Shown here one piece after another: positions 22,454 to 32,722 of a stretch of DNA of 64,000 nt. Position numbers and translations under genes: made by a program. A model generated the notes under the pieces. It was given only the letters and a program-made list of their open reading frames with translations. It did no database searches and had not been told where the DNA came from. Numbering within the stretch: the first letter of the stretch is position 1; each line of letters starts with the position of its first letter. Source of the DNA: Novosphingobium sp. G106 (GTDB taxonomy: Bacteria > Pseudomonadota > Alphaproteobacteria > Sphingomonadales > Sphingomonadaceae); NCBI RefSeq assembly GCF_019075875.1, contig NZ_JAHOOZ010000001.1, positions 1,426,001-1,490,000 of the forward strand, written 5' to 3'.

Positions 22454-23221
22454 TTAGGTTCTCAGGCGCCAGCCCGTTTTGAAAATCAGTGCAATCACGC
22501 CGATGCAGAGCGCCAGGAACACGAAGGTTATGCCCGTCGCCACGCCGAAATTGACGTCGGCCTCGCCGAAGAAGGTCCAGCGCAGCCCGTTGACCAGATA
22601 GACCACCGGGTTGAACAGCGTCACCGTGCGCCAGGGCTCTGGCAGCATGGCGACCGAATAGAAGGTGCCGCCGAGGAAGGTCATCGGCGTCAGCACCAGC
22701 ATCGGCACGACCTGCAACTTCTCGAAGCCGTCTGCCCAGCAGCCGAGGATGAAGCCCAGCAGCGAGAAGGCCATGGCGCTCAGCACGATGAAGAACGCCG
22801 CCCAGAATGGATGCGCGACCGGGTAGTCGACGAAGAGCCGCGCGGTGATGAGGATGATCACCGCCAGGATCACCGACTTGGTCACCGCCGCGCCGACGAA
22901 GCCGATCAGCGTCTCGGCCACGCCGAGCGGCGCCGACAGCAGTTCATAGACCGTCCCGGTGAACCGCGGCAGGTAGATGCCGAAGCTGGCATTGGCCGTG
23001 CTTTCGGCCAGGATCGTCAGCATCAGCAGGCCCGGCACGATGAAGGCGGCATAGGGCACGCCGCCCATCGTCGAGATCTTCTGGCCGATCGCCCCGCCGA
23101 AGACGATGAAGTAAAGCGAGGTCGTCAGCACCGGTGTCAGGATCGACTGAAACAACGTCCGCCAGGTCCGGGCCAGCTCGAAGCGATAGATCGCCCAGGT
23201 GCCGCGCAGGTTGAAGCTCAT
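22454..23221 (-). CDS. ABC-2 type transporter permease
   Basis: A 255-residue integral membrane protein with six hydrophobic segments, of the ABC-2/YadH type. The motif VVPMLVLTPMTFLGGTFYSVAMLPEPWR is spread over the conserved ABC-2 signature region near residues 170-200. With the ATP-binding protein encoded just upstream (ATGA overlap of four bases) it forms a complete exporter. The YadG/YadH pair of enterics is the nearest named relative; the substrate is unknown. Its 3' end lies nine bases from the convergent TetR gene. Confidence 0.93.
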   Translation of the reverse strand: MSFNLRGTWAIYRFELARTWRTLFQSILTPVLTTSLYFIVFGGAIGQKISTMGGVPYAAFIVPGLLMLTILAESTANASFGIYLPRFTGTVYELLSAPLGVAETLIGFVGAAVTKSVILAVIILITARLFVDYPVAHPFWAAFFIVLSAMAFSLLGFILGCWADGFEKLQVVPMLVLTPMTFLGGTFYSVAMLPEPWRTVTLFNPVVYLVNGLRWTFFGEADVNFGVATGITFVFLALCIGVIALIFKTGWRLRT

Positions 23222-24165
23222 GGCTGCGTCTCCGCCGGGTCGTGGTGATGATGATTGCGGCCGATCAGATCGACGAAAATGTCCTCGAGGCTCGATTCGT
23301 GGACGTCGATCCCGGTGAAGTCGATGTCCTCGGCAAGCAGCGCCTTGAGCAGCGGGGCCACCTCGCCCTCACCCGCGCCGTGATAGCAGAGCACCCTGCC
23401 CTCGTCCTCGATCGCCAGGCCGAATTTCTCGAGCGATGGCGGGATCGCAGCGAGCGGCTGCGCCAGCGCGATCTTCGCCTCGGTACGGCCGAGCCGGGCC
23501 ATCAGTTCGCGCTTTTCCTCGACGAGCTGAAGTACACCACGGTCGATCACGCCGACGCGGTCGGCCATTTCCTGGGCTTCCTCGATGTAATGGGTCGTCA
23601 GGATAATCGTGACGCCTTCATCGCGCAGTTGCGCGATCAGCTGCCACATGTCTCGGCGCAGCTCCACGTCGACGCCGGCGGTGGGCTCGTCGAGGAACAG
23701 CAGGTCGGGATCGTGGGCCAAGGCCTTGGCGATCAGCACTCGGCGCTTCATGCCGCCCGACAGTTCCGAAATGCGCTTCTCGCGCTTGTCCCACAGCGAA
23801 AGCGACTTCAGCAACCGCTCGATCTTGGCAGGATCGGGACTGCGGCCGAACAGCGCCCGGCTGTGCGTCACCGCCTGCAGGACATATTCGAACATGTCGA
23901 CCGAGAGCTCCTGCGGCACGAGCCCGATCCGCGCGCGCGCCTTGCGCCAGTCCTTTTTCATATCGAGCCCGAAGGCCCGCATTGTGCCGCCGCTCGGCCG
24001 CACGAGCCCGCAGACGAGCCCGATCAGCGTAGTCTTGCCCGCGCCGTTGGGACCTAGCAGCGCGAAGATCTCGCCCTTCCTGATCGTCAAATTTGTGGGC
24101 TGAAGCGCGGTGACACCGCCGGCATAGGTCTTGGTCAGACCTTCGAGTTCCAGAATCGCATCCAT
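23218..24165 (-). CDS. ABC transporter ATP-binding protein (YadG-like)
   Basis: The ATPase of the exporter, 315 residues. It has Walker A GPNGAGKTTL, signature LSGGMKRR, Walker B LLFLDEPTAG and the H-loop TTHYIEEA. After the ATPase core a C-terminal extension of about 90 residues ends with a histidine run (NHHHHDPAE), which might bind a metal but is near the terminus and may be meaningless. The ATG at 24165 begins MDAILELEGLTKTY; an upstream in-frame TTG at 24201 is less likely. It overlaps the permease gene by four bases. Confidence 0.94.
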   Translation of the reverse strand: MDAILELEGLTKTYAGGVTALQPTNLTIRKGEIFALLGPNGAGKTTLIGLVCGLVRPSGGTMRAFGLDMKKDWRKARARIGLVPQELSVDMFEYVLQAVTHSRALFGRSPDPAKIERLLKSLSLWDKREKRISELSGGMKRRVLIAKALAHDPDLLFLDEPTAGVDVELRRDMWQLIAQLRDEGVTIILTTHYIEEAQEMADRVGVIDRGVLQLVEEKRELMARLGRTEAKIALAQPLAAIPPSLEKFGLAIEDEGRVLCYHGAGEGEVAPLLKALLAEDIDFTGIDVHESSLEDIFVDLIGRNHHHHDPAETQP

Positions 24166-24328
24166 CTGCCCACAGATGCGGTTACTTGTTGAAACCTTCA
24201 AGGCAACAAACTGTGTCCGCCTCCTTCACCCCCGGCGTGCGGGCCGTTGCGGGACAATCAAGGTCAGAATTTTTTAACCATGTTCGCCTAGACGGCTCGG
24301 CAGGGGTTGGCATGTCGGAGTACGTGCA

Positions 24329-24871
24329 ATGACCTCTATTTCCCAAAACAGTTCCTGCAATCCGCGATCGTCGATGGATGCCCGGATCTCTGCCGCGGTA
24401 TCGTCGGGCTCGATCAGCGCGACCGATCAGACCGCTCTCAGTTCCGCCCTCGATTCGATCGACAGCAGCCTCTCGGCAGACCGCACGAGCGGTACCAAGC
24501 CGGCGGGCGGCATTAAGGACCGCGTCGATGGCCTGATCGATCAGCAGGTAAAGGACGGCAAGCTCACCGACGACCAGGCGGGCGAGCTGAAGAAGCTTTT
24601 CGCCGAGGGCCCACACGGGCATCACGGGCGCGCGGGCGGTCCGCCGCCGGCCGACCTGACATCGTCCTCGACCGATGTATCCTCGGACGGGACTTCGTCG
24701 ACCGACGCTACGGCCACCACCGAAGACGCTGCCCAGGAAATGCTCCTGGCCTTCCTGCAGCAGCTTCGCAGCCAGCTTGGCGGGAGTGACACCTACGATA
24801 CGAAATCGGCCAATTCGACGACTTCGTCGAGCACGGCCACCTCGGGGCTCGTCCTCGACACGAAGATCTAG
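24329..24871 (+). CDS. Low-complexity Ser/Thr/Asp-rich protein
   Basis: A 180-residue protein without signal peptide or membrane segment. The middle holds the motif DRVDGLIDQQVKDGKLTDDQ followed by AGELKKLF, a helix-turn-helix pattern (G-K-L-T-x-x-Q-A) common in proteobacterial proteins of unknown function, then a Gly/His/Pro patch (GPHGHHGRAGGPPP). The C-terminal third is mostly Ser, Thr and Asp and likely disordered, with one hydrophobic helix (AQEMLLAFLQQLRSQL). Codon use looks like its neighbours. Single gene, divergent from the ABC transporter and convergent with queA. Confidence 0.7.
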   Translation: MTSISQNSSCNPRSSMDARISAAVSSGSISATDQTALSSALDSIDSSLSADRTSGTKPAGGIKDRVDGLIDQQVKDGKLTDDQAGELKKLFAEGPHGHHGRAGGPPPADLTSSSTDVSSDGTSSTDATATTEDAAQEMLLAFLQQLRSQLGGSDTYDTKSANSTTSSSTATSGLVLDTKI

Positions 24872-24915
24872 ATTGCATTCGGCCGGGCCCTTTCGCGGAA
24901 CGCGTCAGGGTCCGG

Positions 24916-25947
24916 CTATCCCGGCATAAGCAGGCTGGAATCGCCATAGCTGTAGAACCGATAGCCTTCAGCGATCGCGTGGGCATAGGCCAACTGCATC
25001 CGTTCGATGCCCATCAGCGCACTAACCAGCATGAACAATGTTGACTTCGGCAGGTGGAAGTTGGTCATCAGGCCGTCGATCGCGCGGAACCGGTAGCCCG
25101 GCGTGATGAAGATCGCAGTGTCGCCGTCGAAGGGACGGATCATTCCGTCCTCGCCCGTCGCGCTTTCGAGCAGGCGCAGGCTTGTGGTGCCGACCGCGAT
25201 CACCCGGCCGCCGGCAGCCCGCGCGGCATTGAGGCGATCGGCCGTGGCCTGGTCGATCCGGCCCCATTCGGCATGCATCGCGTGGTCGGCGGTGTCCTCG
25301 GCCTTGACCGGCAGGAAGGTTCCCGCGCCGACGTGCAGCGTCAGCGTCTCGTGGCCGACTCCCGCTTCATCCAACGTCGCCAGAAGCTCGGGTGTAAAGT
25401 GCAGCGCTGCTGTAGGTGCCGCCACCGCACCGTCGCGAGCCGCGAACATGGTCTGGTAATCGCTGCGGTCGGCGGCATCAGTCGGACGCTTGCCGGCGAT
25501 ATAGGGCGGCAGCGGCATCTGCCCCGCGCGTTCGAGCAGGACCTCGACCGGCTCGTCGCCGGCAAAGGCCAGCGTCCAGCTGCCATCGGCGTGGCGCTCC
25601 TCGGCGATCGCCATGACATCGGCGGGGAAGTCGATCCGGTCGCCCTCATGCAGCCGCTTGGCGTTGCGCACGAAGGCCTGCCAGCGGCGCAGGTCGATCC
25701 GTTTATGCAAGGTCGCGCCGATCCGTGCTTCGCCGCGCCGTCCTTCGAGCTGGGCGGGAATGACGCGGGTGTCGTTGAACACGAGCACGTCGCCGCGACG
25801 CAGCAGGCCGGGCAGATCGCGCACATGGCGGTCGAGAAGTGGCTCATTGGCTGCCACCACGAGCATCCGCGCCGCATCGCGCGGGCGCACGGGACGCAGT
25901 GCTATCCGCTCCGGGGGAAGCTGGAAATCGAAGAGGTCGACGCGCAT
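24916..25947 (-). CDS. queA: tRNA preQ1(34) S-adenosylmethionine ribosyltransferase-isomerase
   Basis: Transfers and rearranges the ribose of S-adenosylmethionine onto preQ1 in tRNA, giving epoxyqueuosine, after Tgt has inserted preQ1. It has 343 residues, usual length. Landmarks are [19 protein letters not shown] at the start, [44 protein letters not shown] and [18 protein letters not shown]. It lies 26 bases after the peptidyl-prolyl isomerase gene, in the minus-strand group xseB-ispA-coaD-ppi-queA. Confidence 0.98.
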   Translation of the reverse strand: MRVDLFDFQLPPERIALRPVRPRDAARMLVVAANEPLLDRHVRDLPGLLRRGDVLVFNDTRVIPAQLEGRRGEARIGATLHKRIDLRRWQAFVRNAKRLHEGDRIDFPADVMAIAEERHADGSWTLAFAGDEPVEVLLERAGQMPLPPYIAGKRPTDAADRSDYQTMFAARDGAVAAPTAALHFTPELLATLDEAGVGHETLTLHVGAGTFLPVKAEDTADHAMHAEWGRIDQATADRLNAARAAGGRVIAVGTTSLRLLESATGEDGMIRPFDGDTAIFITPGYRFRAIDGLMTNFHLPKSTLFMLVSALMGIERMQLAYAHAIAEGYRFYSYGDSSLLMPG

Positions 25948-25973
25948 GCGGCGCGCCTAGCGCGTCTTGGAAA

Positions 25974-26654
25974 TCAATTCGACTTCGAATTGCTCAGCTG
26001 GTCCGCCGTGATCGCCGGCGCAGCGACCGGTGCCGTGGCGACCGGCGGCGGCACGCCTTCGCTCGCCAGCGAGGCGTGGACGATCTTGGTCGGGTTCGCC
26101 GGCGGCTCGCCGCGCTCGATGCGGTCGACGGTGTCCATGCCGCTGATCACGCGGCCGAAGACAGTGTACTTCTTGTCGAGCGCGAAGCGCGGATAGAACA
26201 CGATGAAGAACTGGCTGTTGGCGCTGTCGGGCGCGTCGGTGCGCGCCATCGAGACCGTGCCGCGGACATGCGGCATCGGGTTGAACTCGGCCTTCAGGTC
26301 CGGAAGCTTCGATCCGCCCTGGCCGGTTCCGGTCGGATCGCCGGTCTGCGCCATGAAGCCGTCGATCACGCGGTGGAAGATGATCCCGTCGTAGAAATGC
26401 TCCGCGACCAGCGTCTTGATCCGCTCGACATGGTTCGGCGCCCAGGACGGCATCAACCGGATCATGACCCGGCCGCCGTTCGACAGGTCGAGTACGAGCA
26501 CGTCCTGCGGATCGTGCGCCGGGTTTTGATCGATCACCGTCTGATAGGTCTTGGCAGGAGACGGCGGCGCGACGACGGGCGCTTTCTTCGCCAGTGCCGG
26601 CGCGGCGATCAGCGACAGGCCGAGGAACAGGGAAGCAGACAGACGGGATTTCAT
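25974..26654 (-). CDS. Exported cyclophilin-type peptidyl-prolyl cis-trans isomerase
   Basis: A 226-residue periplasmic foldase that speeds proline isomerisation. The ATG at 26654 opens a signal peptide (MKSRLSASLFLGLSLIAAPA, cleaved after ALA). The cyclophilin core has FYDGIIFHRVIDGFMAQTGD, GTVSMARTDAPDSANSQFFI with the catalytic Arg and Gln region, and YTVFGRVISGMD. The C-terminus is a short Ala/Pro-rich tail. It sits between coaD and queA on the same strand, a common order in sphingomonads. Confidence 0.95.
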   Translation of the reverse strand: MKSRLSASLFLGLSLIAAPALAKKAPVVAPPSPAKTYQTVIDQNPAHDPQDVLVLDLSNGGRVMIRLMPSWAPNHVERIKTLVAEHFYDGIIFHRVIDGFMAQTGDPTGTGQGGSKLPDLKAEFNPMPHVRGTVSMARTDAPDSANSQFFIVFYPRFALDKKYTVFGRVISGMDTVDRIERGEPPANPTKIVHASLASEGVPPPVATAPVAAPAITADQLSNSKSN

Positions 26655-26784
26655 TCGGCAGCACTCACCCAGGAGCAGGCCGGTGGCAGCGAGGCCCCCG
26701 GGCATTCGATGGGCGCTCCGATAGCCTTCCCGAACTGTCATGGCAATGAACGGAAACAGACGCGCAGGGGATTGCTGGCCCGGA

Positions 26785-27303
26785 TCAGTATTCGCCGAGC
26801 CGGCCGGTCTGCTCTATCCGCGCCATCACGTCGTCGCGGACGGTCGGGCTGACGAAGTTCGCGATGTCTCCGCCGAACAGCGCGATCTCCTTGACCAGCT
26901 TCGAGGCGATCGGCTGCAGGCTGACGTCGGCCATCAGGAAGATCGTCTCGATATTGGCGTTGAGCTGCTGGTTCATGCCCGCCATCTGGTACTCGTATTC
27001 GAAATCCGCGACCGCGCGCAGGCCCCGGACGATGACGCTGGCGCCCTGCTTCTCGGCAAAGCGCATGAGCAGCGCGTTGAAGCCGACTACGTCGACGTTG
27101 TCGATCCCCATGGCGGTGACTTCGCGCCGCACCATGTCCATCCGTTCCTCGGGCGAGAACATCGGGCTTTTCGAGATATTGGTGGTGACGCCGATGATCA
27201 GCCGGTCGACCAGCTTGGCGCCGCGGCGAATGATGTCGGCATGACCGAGCGTGATCGGATCGAAGGTGCCCGGATAGACGCCAATCCGCTGTCCAGCAGT
27301 CAT
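26785..27303 (-). CDS. coaD: Pantetheine-phosphate adenylyltransferase
   Basis: Adds AMP to 4'-phosphopantetheine to make dephospho-CoA, the penultimate step of coenzyme A synthesis. It has 172 residues. The nucleotidyltransferase motif GTFDPITLGHADII is at residue 12 onward, and VRGLRAVADFEYEYQMAGMN is the second family signature. The ATG at 27303 was chosen over an in-frame TTG three bases upstream; it shares a base with the ispA stop (TGATG), so the genes are coupled. Confidence 0.98.
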   Translation of the reverse strand: MTAGQRIGVYPGTFDPITLGHADIIRRGAKLVDRLIIGVTTNISKSPMFSPEERMDMVRREVTAMGIDNVDVVGFNALLMRFAEKQGASVIVRGLRAVADFEYEYQMAGMNQQLNANIETIFLMADVSLQPIASKLVKEIALFGGDIANFVSPTVRDDVMARIEQTGRLGEY

Positions 27304-28193
27304 CAATGGTCCCTTTCGACGATATAGCGAGCAAGCGCGCGCAGCAGGTCGGCTTCTACGCCGTGGCTGGCCAGTTGTGCCACTGCCTGATCAACCAGCA
27401 TGCGCGCCTGCGCCCTGGCACGATCGGGCCCGAGCAGCGAGACGAAGGTCTCCTTGCCGGCCTCGGCATCCTTGCGCAGTGCCTTCCCCGCGGCTTTCTC
27501 GTCGCCCTCGTGATCGATCAGGTCGTCGGCAATCTGGAAGGCGAGGCCGATGTCGCGAGCATAGCCGCGCAGGTGCGTGCGCCCCTCGGGCGGCACCTTG
27601 CCCAGGATCGCGCCCATTTCGACCGAGGCGCCGAGCAGGGCACCGGTCTTGAGTTGCTGCAGGCGTGTGATCGTCTGGAGATCGAAAGTGCTGGTCTCGG
27701 CCACGATGTCCATCATCTGGCCGCCGGCCATACCCTGGAAGCCGCTCGCCCCGGCGAGCGTCGCGACAAGTTCGATACGGGTGAACGGATCGCCGCTGGT
27801 CGCCACATCGGACAGCACCTCGAAGGCAAAGGCATGCAGCGCGTCGCCAGCGAGCACCGCGGTCGCTTCGTCGTAAGCTTTGTGGATGGTCGGCTTGCCG
27901 TGGCGCAGTTCGTCATCGTCCATGCAGGGAAGATCGTCATGGATCAGCGAATAGACATGGATGGACTCGATCGCGACGCCGGCACGCAGCGCCGCATCGC
28001 GGTCGACGCCGTACATCTCGGCCGTCGCGGTCAGCAGCAGCGGCCGTAGCCGCTTGCCGCCGCCGATCGCAGCATAGCGCATGGCCTCGACCAGGCGTTT
28101 GCGCGGATCTTCGGGCAGCGGCAGCAGTTGGTCGAACGCCGTGTCGATATCGCTCGCAATCCGGCCGAGGCCATCGGCAAGCAGGCTGTCCAT
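27303..28193 (-). CDS. ispA: Polyprenyl synthetase (farnesyl diphosphate synthase)
   Basis: Condenses isopentenyl diphosphate with allylic diphosphates, most likely to farnesyl diphosphate, in the isoprenoid pathway. It has 296 residues. The first aspartate-rich motif is HDDLPCMDDDELRHG and the second is FQIADDLIDHEGDEKAAGK; GGGKRLRPLL is also present. The residues just before the first motif (YSLIHDD) fit short-chain synthases. The ATG at 28193 has GGGG upstream. It follows xseB by 14 bases, the standard xseB-ispA order. Confidence 0.96.
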   Translation of the reverse strand: MDSLLADGLGRIASDIDTAFDQLLPLPEDPRKRLVEAMRYAAIGGGKRLRPLLLTATAEMYGVDRDAALRAGVAIESIHVYSLIHDDLPCMDDDELRHGKPTIHKAYDEATAVLAGDALHAFAFEVLSDVATSGDPFTRIELVATLAGASGFQGMAGGQMMDIVAETSTFDLQTITRLQQLKTGALLGASVEMGAILGKVPPEGRTHLRGYARDIGLAFQIADDLIDHEGDEKAAGKALRKDAEAGKETFVSLLGPDRARAQARMLVDQAVAQLASHGVEADLLRALARYIVERDH

Positions 28194-28207
28194 CGCCCCG
28201 GCCACTA

Positions 28208-28459
28208 TCAGCGGCCCGGGTCGTCGAACGGTTGCGTACCCGTAGCCTGGCCGTCGGGCCCGGCGACGATCCGCTCGATCCGCAGCTGGGCCGCGTCGAG
28301 CCGGGCCTGGCAATGCTTGCGCAGCTGCTCGCCGCGTTCGTAGAGCGTGATCGAATCGTCGAGCGGCACTTCGCCGCTCTCAAGCTTGCGAACGACATCC
28401 TCGAGCGCGCGCAGTGCGTCCTCGAAGCTCATGGCGGTAATGTCGGCGGTGTCGGTCAT
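28208..28459 (-). CDS. xseB: Exodeoxyribonuclease VII small subunit
   Basis: Small subunit of ExoVII, which degrades single-stranded DNA together with XseA. It has 83 residues, the usual size. The core SFEDALRALEDVVRKLESGE and VPLDDSITLYERGEQLRKHC is diagnostic. The ATG at 28459 was chosen because upstream in-frame sequence is not family-like. It is the first gene of the minus-strand operon that continues with ispA and coaD. xseA is not in this window. Confidence 0.96.
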   Translation of the reverse strand: MTDTADITAMSFEDALRALEDVVRKLESGEVPLDDSITLYERGEQLRKHCQARLDAAQLRIERIVAGPDGQATGTQPFDDPGR

Positions 28460-28603
28460 CGGACGCCCAGCTTTGGCGGTCTCGGCAGTCAGGGTCAAGC
28501 AGTCTGGCGGCTCTTCCCCCGCACGGTGCAAAGACGCGGCAAATCCCACGGGAATCGCGCTTGACGTCTAGCCCGATGCGCTCGCCCTCGCTAAGGGCGC
28601 TTC

Positions 28604-30766
28604 ATGTCCGAAATCACCGCAGATGTCGTCGCCGCCCACGGGCTGTCCGAGGAAGAATATGCCCGCGTGCTTCATGCGCTGGGCCGCGAGCCGAATTACG
28701 TCGAGCTCGGCATCTTCTCGGTGATGTGGTCGGAGCACTGCTCCTACAAATCGAGTAAGCTCCACCTGATGAAGCTGCCCACGAAAGCCCCTTGGGTGAT
28801 CTGCGGCCCCGGCGAGAACGCCGGCGTGATCGACATCGGCGACGGTCAGGCGGCGATCTTCAAGATGGAGAGCCACAACCACCCGAGCTACATCGAACCC
28901 TACCAGGGCGCGGCGACCGGCGTCGGCGGCATCCTGCGCGACGTCTTCACCATGGGTGCGCGCCCCGTCGCCAACCTGAACGCGCTGCGCTTCGGTCGGC
29001 CCGACCATCCGAAGATGAAACACCTCGTCCAGGGCGTGGTTTCGGGCATCGGCGGCTACGGCAACTGCGTAGGCGTGCCGACGGTCGGCGGCGAGACCAA
29101 TTTCTACAAGGCCTATGACGGCAACATCCTGGTCAACGCCATGACCGTGGGCGTGGCCGACACCGACAAGATCTTCTATTCGGCGGCGACGGGCCTGGGC
29201 AATCCGATCGTCTACGTCGGCTCGAAGACCGGCCGCGACGGCATCCACGGCGCGACCATGGCCAGCGCCGATTTCGACGAGAACTCGGACGAGAAGCGCC
29301 CCACCGTCCAGGTCGGCGATCCGTTCACCGAGAAGCTGCTGATCGAGGCCTGCCTCGAGCTGATGGCCACCGATGCCATCGTGGCGATCCAGGACATGGG
29401 CGCCGCCGGCCTGACCTCGTCCTCGGTCGAGATGGCAAGCAAGGGCGGCGCGGGCATTCGCCTGAACATGAACATGGTGCCCTGCCGCGAAGAGGGCATG
29501 ACGCCCTACGAGATGATGCTCTCGGAAAGCCAGGAGCGCATGCTCATGGTGCTCCAGCCCGGCAAGGAGCCGATGGCCGAAGCGATCTTCCGCAAGTGGG
29601 AGCTCGACTTCGCGGTGATCGGCGAAGTCACCGACACGGGCCACATGGTACTCGAATTCGACGGCGAGGTGGTCTGCGACATTCCGCTCGCCCCACTGGC
29701 CGACGAAGCGCCGCTCTACGACCGCCCGCATGTGGCGACACCCAAGCCGGCGCCGCTCGCCGACGTTCCCACCGGCGGCGACCTCGGGGCAGACCTGCTC
29801 AAGCTGATCGGCAGCCCCGACCTCGCCTCGCGGCGCTGGATCTGGGAGCAGTACGACAGCCAGGTCGGCGGGGACACCCTTCAGAAGTCCGGCGGCGACG
29901 CGGCCGTCGTGCGCATCCACGGCACCGATAAGGCGCTGGCGATGAGCACCGACTGCACCCCGCGCTATTGCTTCGCCGACCCCTACGAGGGCGGCAAGCA
30001 GGCGATCGCCGAATGCTTCCGCAACATCTGCGCGGTCGGCGCGACGCCGCTCGCCGTGACCAACTGCCTCAACTTCGCCAACCCGCAGCGCGCCGAGATC
30101 ATGGGCCAGATCGTCGGCGCGCTCGAAGGCATGGGCGACGCCTGCCGCGCGCTCGACTTCCCGATCGTCTCGGGCAACGTCAGCCTCTACAACGAGAGCA
30201 AGGCGACCGGCGGCGGCTCGGCGATCCTGCCGACACCCGCGATCGGCGGCGTCGGCCTGATGCTCGACCACGAGAAGATGGCGACGATCAAGTTCAAGCT
30301 GCCGGGCGAGGCGATCTACGTGATCGGCGACACGGCCGGCCACCTTGGCCAGTCGCTCTGGCTGCGCGAACTCCATGACCGCGAGGAAGGGGCACCACCC
30401 CCGGTCGATCTCGAAACCGAACGCCTCCACGGCGAATTCGTCCGCGAACTGATCGCGGACGGCCGCGTTACCGCGGTGCATGACGTGTCGGACGGCGGCC
30501 TGCTAGTGGCGCTGACCGAGATGGCCATGGCCAGTGGCATCGGCTGCGACGTGAACATCCACGACGCCGCCACCGCGTTCGGCGAGGACCAGGCGCGCTA
30601 CGTGGTGACGGGCAGCGCCGCCGACCTCATCGAGGCCAAAGGCATTTCGGTGACGCTGCTCGGCAAGACCGGCGGCGCGTCGGTCAAAGGCCCCGGCTTC
30701 GACCTGCCGGTGAAGCAGCTGCGCGAAACCAACGAGCGCTTCTTCAAGGACTGGATGGAAGCCTAG
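28604..30766 (+). CDS. purL: Phosphoribosylformylglycinamidine synthase II
   Basis: Fourth step of purine synthesis: formylglycinamide ribotide to its amidine, with ammonia from PurQ. It has 720 residues, the size of the small PurL type that works with PurQ and PurS. Landmarks are [15 protein letters not shown] near the start, the ATP/Mg site [39 protein letters not shown] and [17 protein letters not shown]. It is divergent from the xseB operon; the 144-base upstream region should hold both promoters. Confidence 0.99.
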   Translation: MSEITADVVAAHGLSEEEYARVLHALGREPNYVELGIFSVMWSEHCSYKSSKLHLMKLPTKAPWVICGPGENAGVIDIGDGQAAIFKMESHNHPSYIEPYQGAATGVGGILRDVFTMGARPVANLNALRFGRPDHPKMKHLVQGVVSGIGGYGNCVGVPTVGGETNFYKAYDGNILVNAMTVGVADTDKIFYSAATGLGNPIVYVGSKTGRDGIHGATMASADFDENSDEKRPTVQVGDPFTEKLLIEACLELMATDAIVAIQDMGAAGLTSSSVEMASKGGAGIRLNMNMVPCREEGMTPYEMMLSESQERMLMVLQPGKEPMAEAIFRKWELDFAVIGEVTDTGHMVLEFDGEVVCDIPLAPLADEAPLYDRPHVATPKPAPLADVPTGGDLGADLLKLIGSPDLASRRWIWEQYDSQVGGDTLQKSGGDAAVVRIHGTDKALAMSTDCTPRYCFADPYEGGKQAIAECFRNICAVGATPLAVTNCLNFANPQRAEIMGQIVGALEGMGDACRALDFPIVSGNVSLYNESKATGGGSAILPTPAIGGVGLMLDHEKMATIKFKLPGEAIYVIGDTAGHLGQSLWLRELHDREEGAPPPVDLETERLHGEFVRELIADGRVTAVHDVSDGGLLVALTEMAMASGIGCDVNIHDAATAFGEDQARYVVTGSAADLIEAKGISVTLLGKTGGASVKGPGFDLPVKQLRETNERFFKDWMEA

Positions 30767-30782
30767 GCCAAAGGGCCCAGGT

Positions 30783-31667
30783 TCACTCCCATACCCATTC
30801 CTCGCGCGGAATGCCCAGCAGTTCGAGCACCGCGGTGAGGTCGCCGCGGTCGATCCAGCCATGCGCCGCGGCGCGGGCCTTGGGCTTGGCACGGTAGGCT
30901 AGGCCATAGGTCGCGGCTTCTAGCATCGGGATGTCGTTTGCGCCGTCGCCGGTGGCGAGGCTCGTCGCGCCCTCGCCCAGCTTGCTCATTTCCTCGAGCA
31001 GCACCGCCTTCTTCACCGAACTGTCGGTGATCGGGCCGACAAGCCCGCCGGTCAATTTGCCATCGGCAACGTCGAGCCGGTTCGCCACGACGCGCTCGAA
31101 GCCGAGCTGCTCGGCTACGGGATCGGCGAACTGGTGGAATCCGCCGGTCACCAGCACCGTGCGGCAGCCCTTGGCCTTGAGCGTCGCGACCAGCACCTTG
31201 GCGCCGGGCATGGGTGCGATACGGGTGGCGAGGCATTCGGCGATCGCCCCCTCGTCCAGATCGGCCAACAGGCGCACACGCTCGCGCAGTGCGGATACGA
31301 AATCGAGTTCACCCTGCATGGCGCGCTCGGTGATCTCGGCGATGCGGTCCTTGATCCCGGCGAAGTCGGCGAGTTCGTCGATGCATTCGGCCGAGATCAT
31401 CGTCGAATCCATGTCCGAGACGAAGACCCGCGGCACGACCGGCTCATGGTCGACCACGAGCAGGTCCGACGGCGCGAAATGCCGGTCGAGGATGGCGCGG
31501 ACACCGGCGGCATCGCCATGCGGCAGCAGCAGTTCGATCGCGTCCATGCCGCTTTTCACCGGCTCGGCCATGGCGACCGGCCAGCCTTTGTCCGCCAGTT
31601 CCGCGCGAGCGGCGTCGAGATTTCCCGAAAGTGTGCTGGTCTCTGCTATGAACCGGGCGATGAGCAC
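30783..31667 (-). CDS. serB: Phosphoserine phosphatase
   Basis: Last step of serine synthesis, a HAD-family phosphatase. It has 294 residues with an N-terminal ACT-like part. The catalytic motif I is VSDMDSTMISAECIDELADF, motif II is VLVTGGFHQFADPVAEQLGF and motif III is SLATGDGANDIPML. The start is the GTG at 31667: GAAGGA lies eight bases upstream and the resulting length matches relatives. It overlaps the 5' end of the divergent miaA gene by eight bases. Confidence 0.96.
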   Translation of the reverse strand: MLIARFIAETSTLSGNLDAARAELADKGWPVAMAEPVKSGMDAIELLLPHGDAAGVRAILDRHFAPSDLLVVDHEPVVPRVFVSDMDSTMISAECIDELADFAGIKDRIAEITERAMQGELDFVSALRERVRLLADLDEGAIAECLATRIAPMPGAKVLVATLKAKGCRTVLVTGGFHQFADPVAEQLGFERVVANRLDVADGKLTGGLVGPITDSSVKKAVLLEEMSKLGEGATSLATGDGANDIPMLEAATYGLAYRAKPKARAAAHGWIDRGDLTAVLELLGIPREEWVWE

Positions 31668-32646
31668 CGAAACGTCCTTCAATTGCGATGACAAGGAGCC
31701 GCCAGAAGCGGCCAGGGGCGACAAGCCGCCGCTGGCGCTCATTGCAGGGCCGACCGCGAGCGGCAAGAGCGATCTTGCCGTGCGCCTGGCGCTCGCGCTG
31801 GCAGTGCGGGGCCGGCGTGGCGTGGTGATCAACGCCGACAGCGCCCAGGTCTATTCCGACCTCTCCCTGCTGAGCGCGCGGCCTTCGACAGAAGAGATGC
31901 AGGGCGTCGAGCACCGCCTGTTCGGCGCCTGGGATGGTGCACAGGCATGTTCGGCGGCGGATTGGGCACTCGCAGCTTGGCAGGAAGTCGAGACCGCGCA
32001 GAATGAAGATGCGGTTCCGATCCTCGTCGGCGGCACCGGCCTCTATATTCGCACGCTGCTGGACGGCATCGCACCCGTACCCGAGATCGACCCCGAGGTC
32101 CGGACCGCCGTCCGCGCGCTTCCCGTCGCCGAAGCCTATGCCGCGTTGCGCCAGGAAGATCCCGAACGCGCCGAGGCTCTGTCACCGGCCGACAGCGCCC
32201 GCATCTCGCGCGCGCTCGAAGTCGTCCGGTCGACCGGGCGCGGGCTCAAGGCCTGGCAGGCGGAAACCGTCGGCGGCATCGCCGGCAAGGTGACCCTGCA
32301 CCCGGCAATCCTGTTGCCCGACCGCCAGACGCTCTATGCCCGCTGCGACCTGCGCTTCGCCCGCATGCTCGAACACGGCGCGATCGCCGAAGTCGAAGCC
32401 TTGCTTGCGCGCAATCTCGATCCGGCTCTGCCCGTGATGCGCGCGATCGGCGTCCCCGAGATCGCCGGCTACCTGCGCGGGGAATGGGCGCTCGAGGAGG
32501 CTCAGACGCGCGGCGCCCAGGCCACGCGCAATTATGCCAAGCGCCAATTCACCTGGTTACGCCATCAGCCGCCCGCCGACTGGCCACGACATGAGACAGA
32601 ACCTTTCTCCGAAGAAACGCTATTTGAAACTTTATTTCATATATAG
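31660..32646 (+). CDS. miaA: tRNA dimethylallyltransferase
   Basis: Adds the dimethylallyl group to A37 of tRNAs reading U-starting codons. It has 328 residues. The P-loop is LIAGPTASGKSDLAVRLA, followed by INADSAQVYSDLSLLSARPS, VGGTGLYIRTLLDG and a C-terminal RNYAKRQFTWLRHQ, all standard. ATG 31660 (start MSTETSF) is used; ATG 31648 in the same frame is possible. It is divergent from serB with overlapping 5' ends, so each start lies in the other's leader region. The N-terminal 18 residues are longer than in many relatives. Confidence 0.97.
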   Translation: MSTETSFNCDDKEPPEAARGDKPPLALIAGPTASGKSDLAVRLALALAVRGRRGVVINADSAQVYSDLSLLSARPSTEEMQGVEHRLFGAWDGAQACSAADWALAAWQEVETAQNEDAVPILVGGTGLYIRTLLDGIAPVPEIDPEVRTAVRALPVAEAYAALRQEDPERAEALSPADSARISRALEVVRSTGRGLKAWQAETVGGIAGKVTLHPAILLPDRQTLYARCDLRFARMLEHGAIAEVEALLARNLDPALPVMRAIGVPEIAGYLRGEWALEEAQTRGAQATRNYAKRQFTWLRHQPPADWPRHETEPFSEETLFETLFHI

Positions 32647-32722
32647 AGGTTGACACATCATTTCATGTCTCTTAGGGCGCCCACCACGTCCGCGGAAGCG
32701 GCCTTGCGTCCAAATGAAGAGG

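Noticed and set aside
23218..23260. Histidine run at the C-terminus of the ABC ATPase as a metal sensor
   Set aside because: Four His in a disordered tail are weak evidence; noted in the gene entry only.
30931..31659. Upstream extension of miaA to 571 residues
   Set aside because: The added part is antisense to serB; the P-loop lies 29 residues after ATG 31660, as expected for MiaA.
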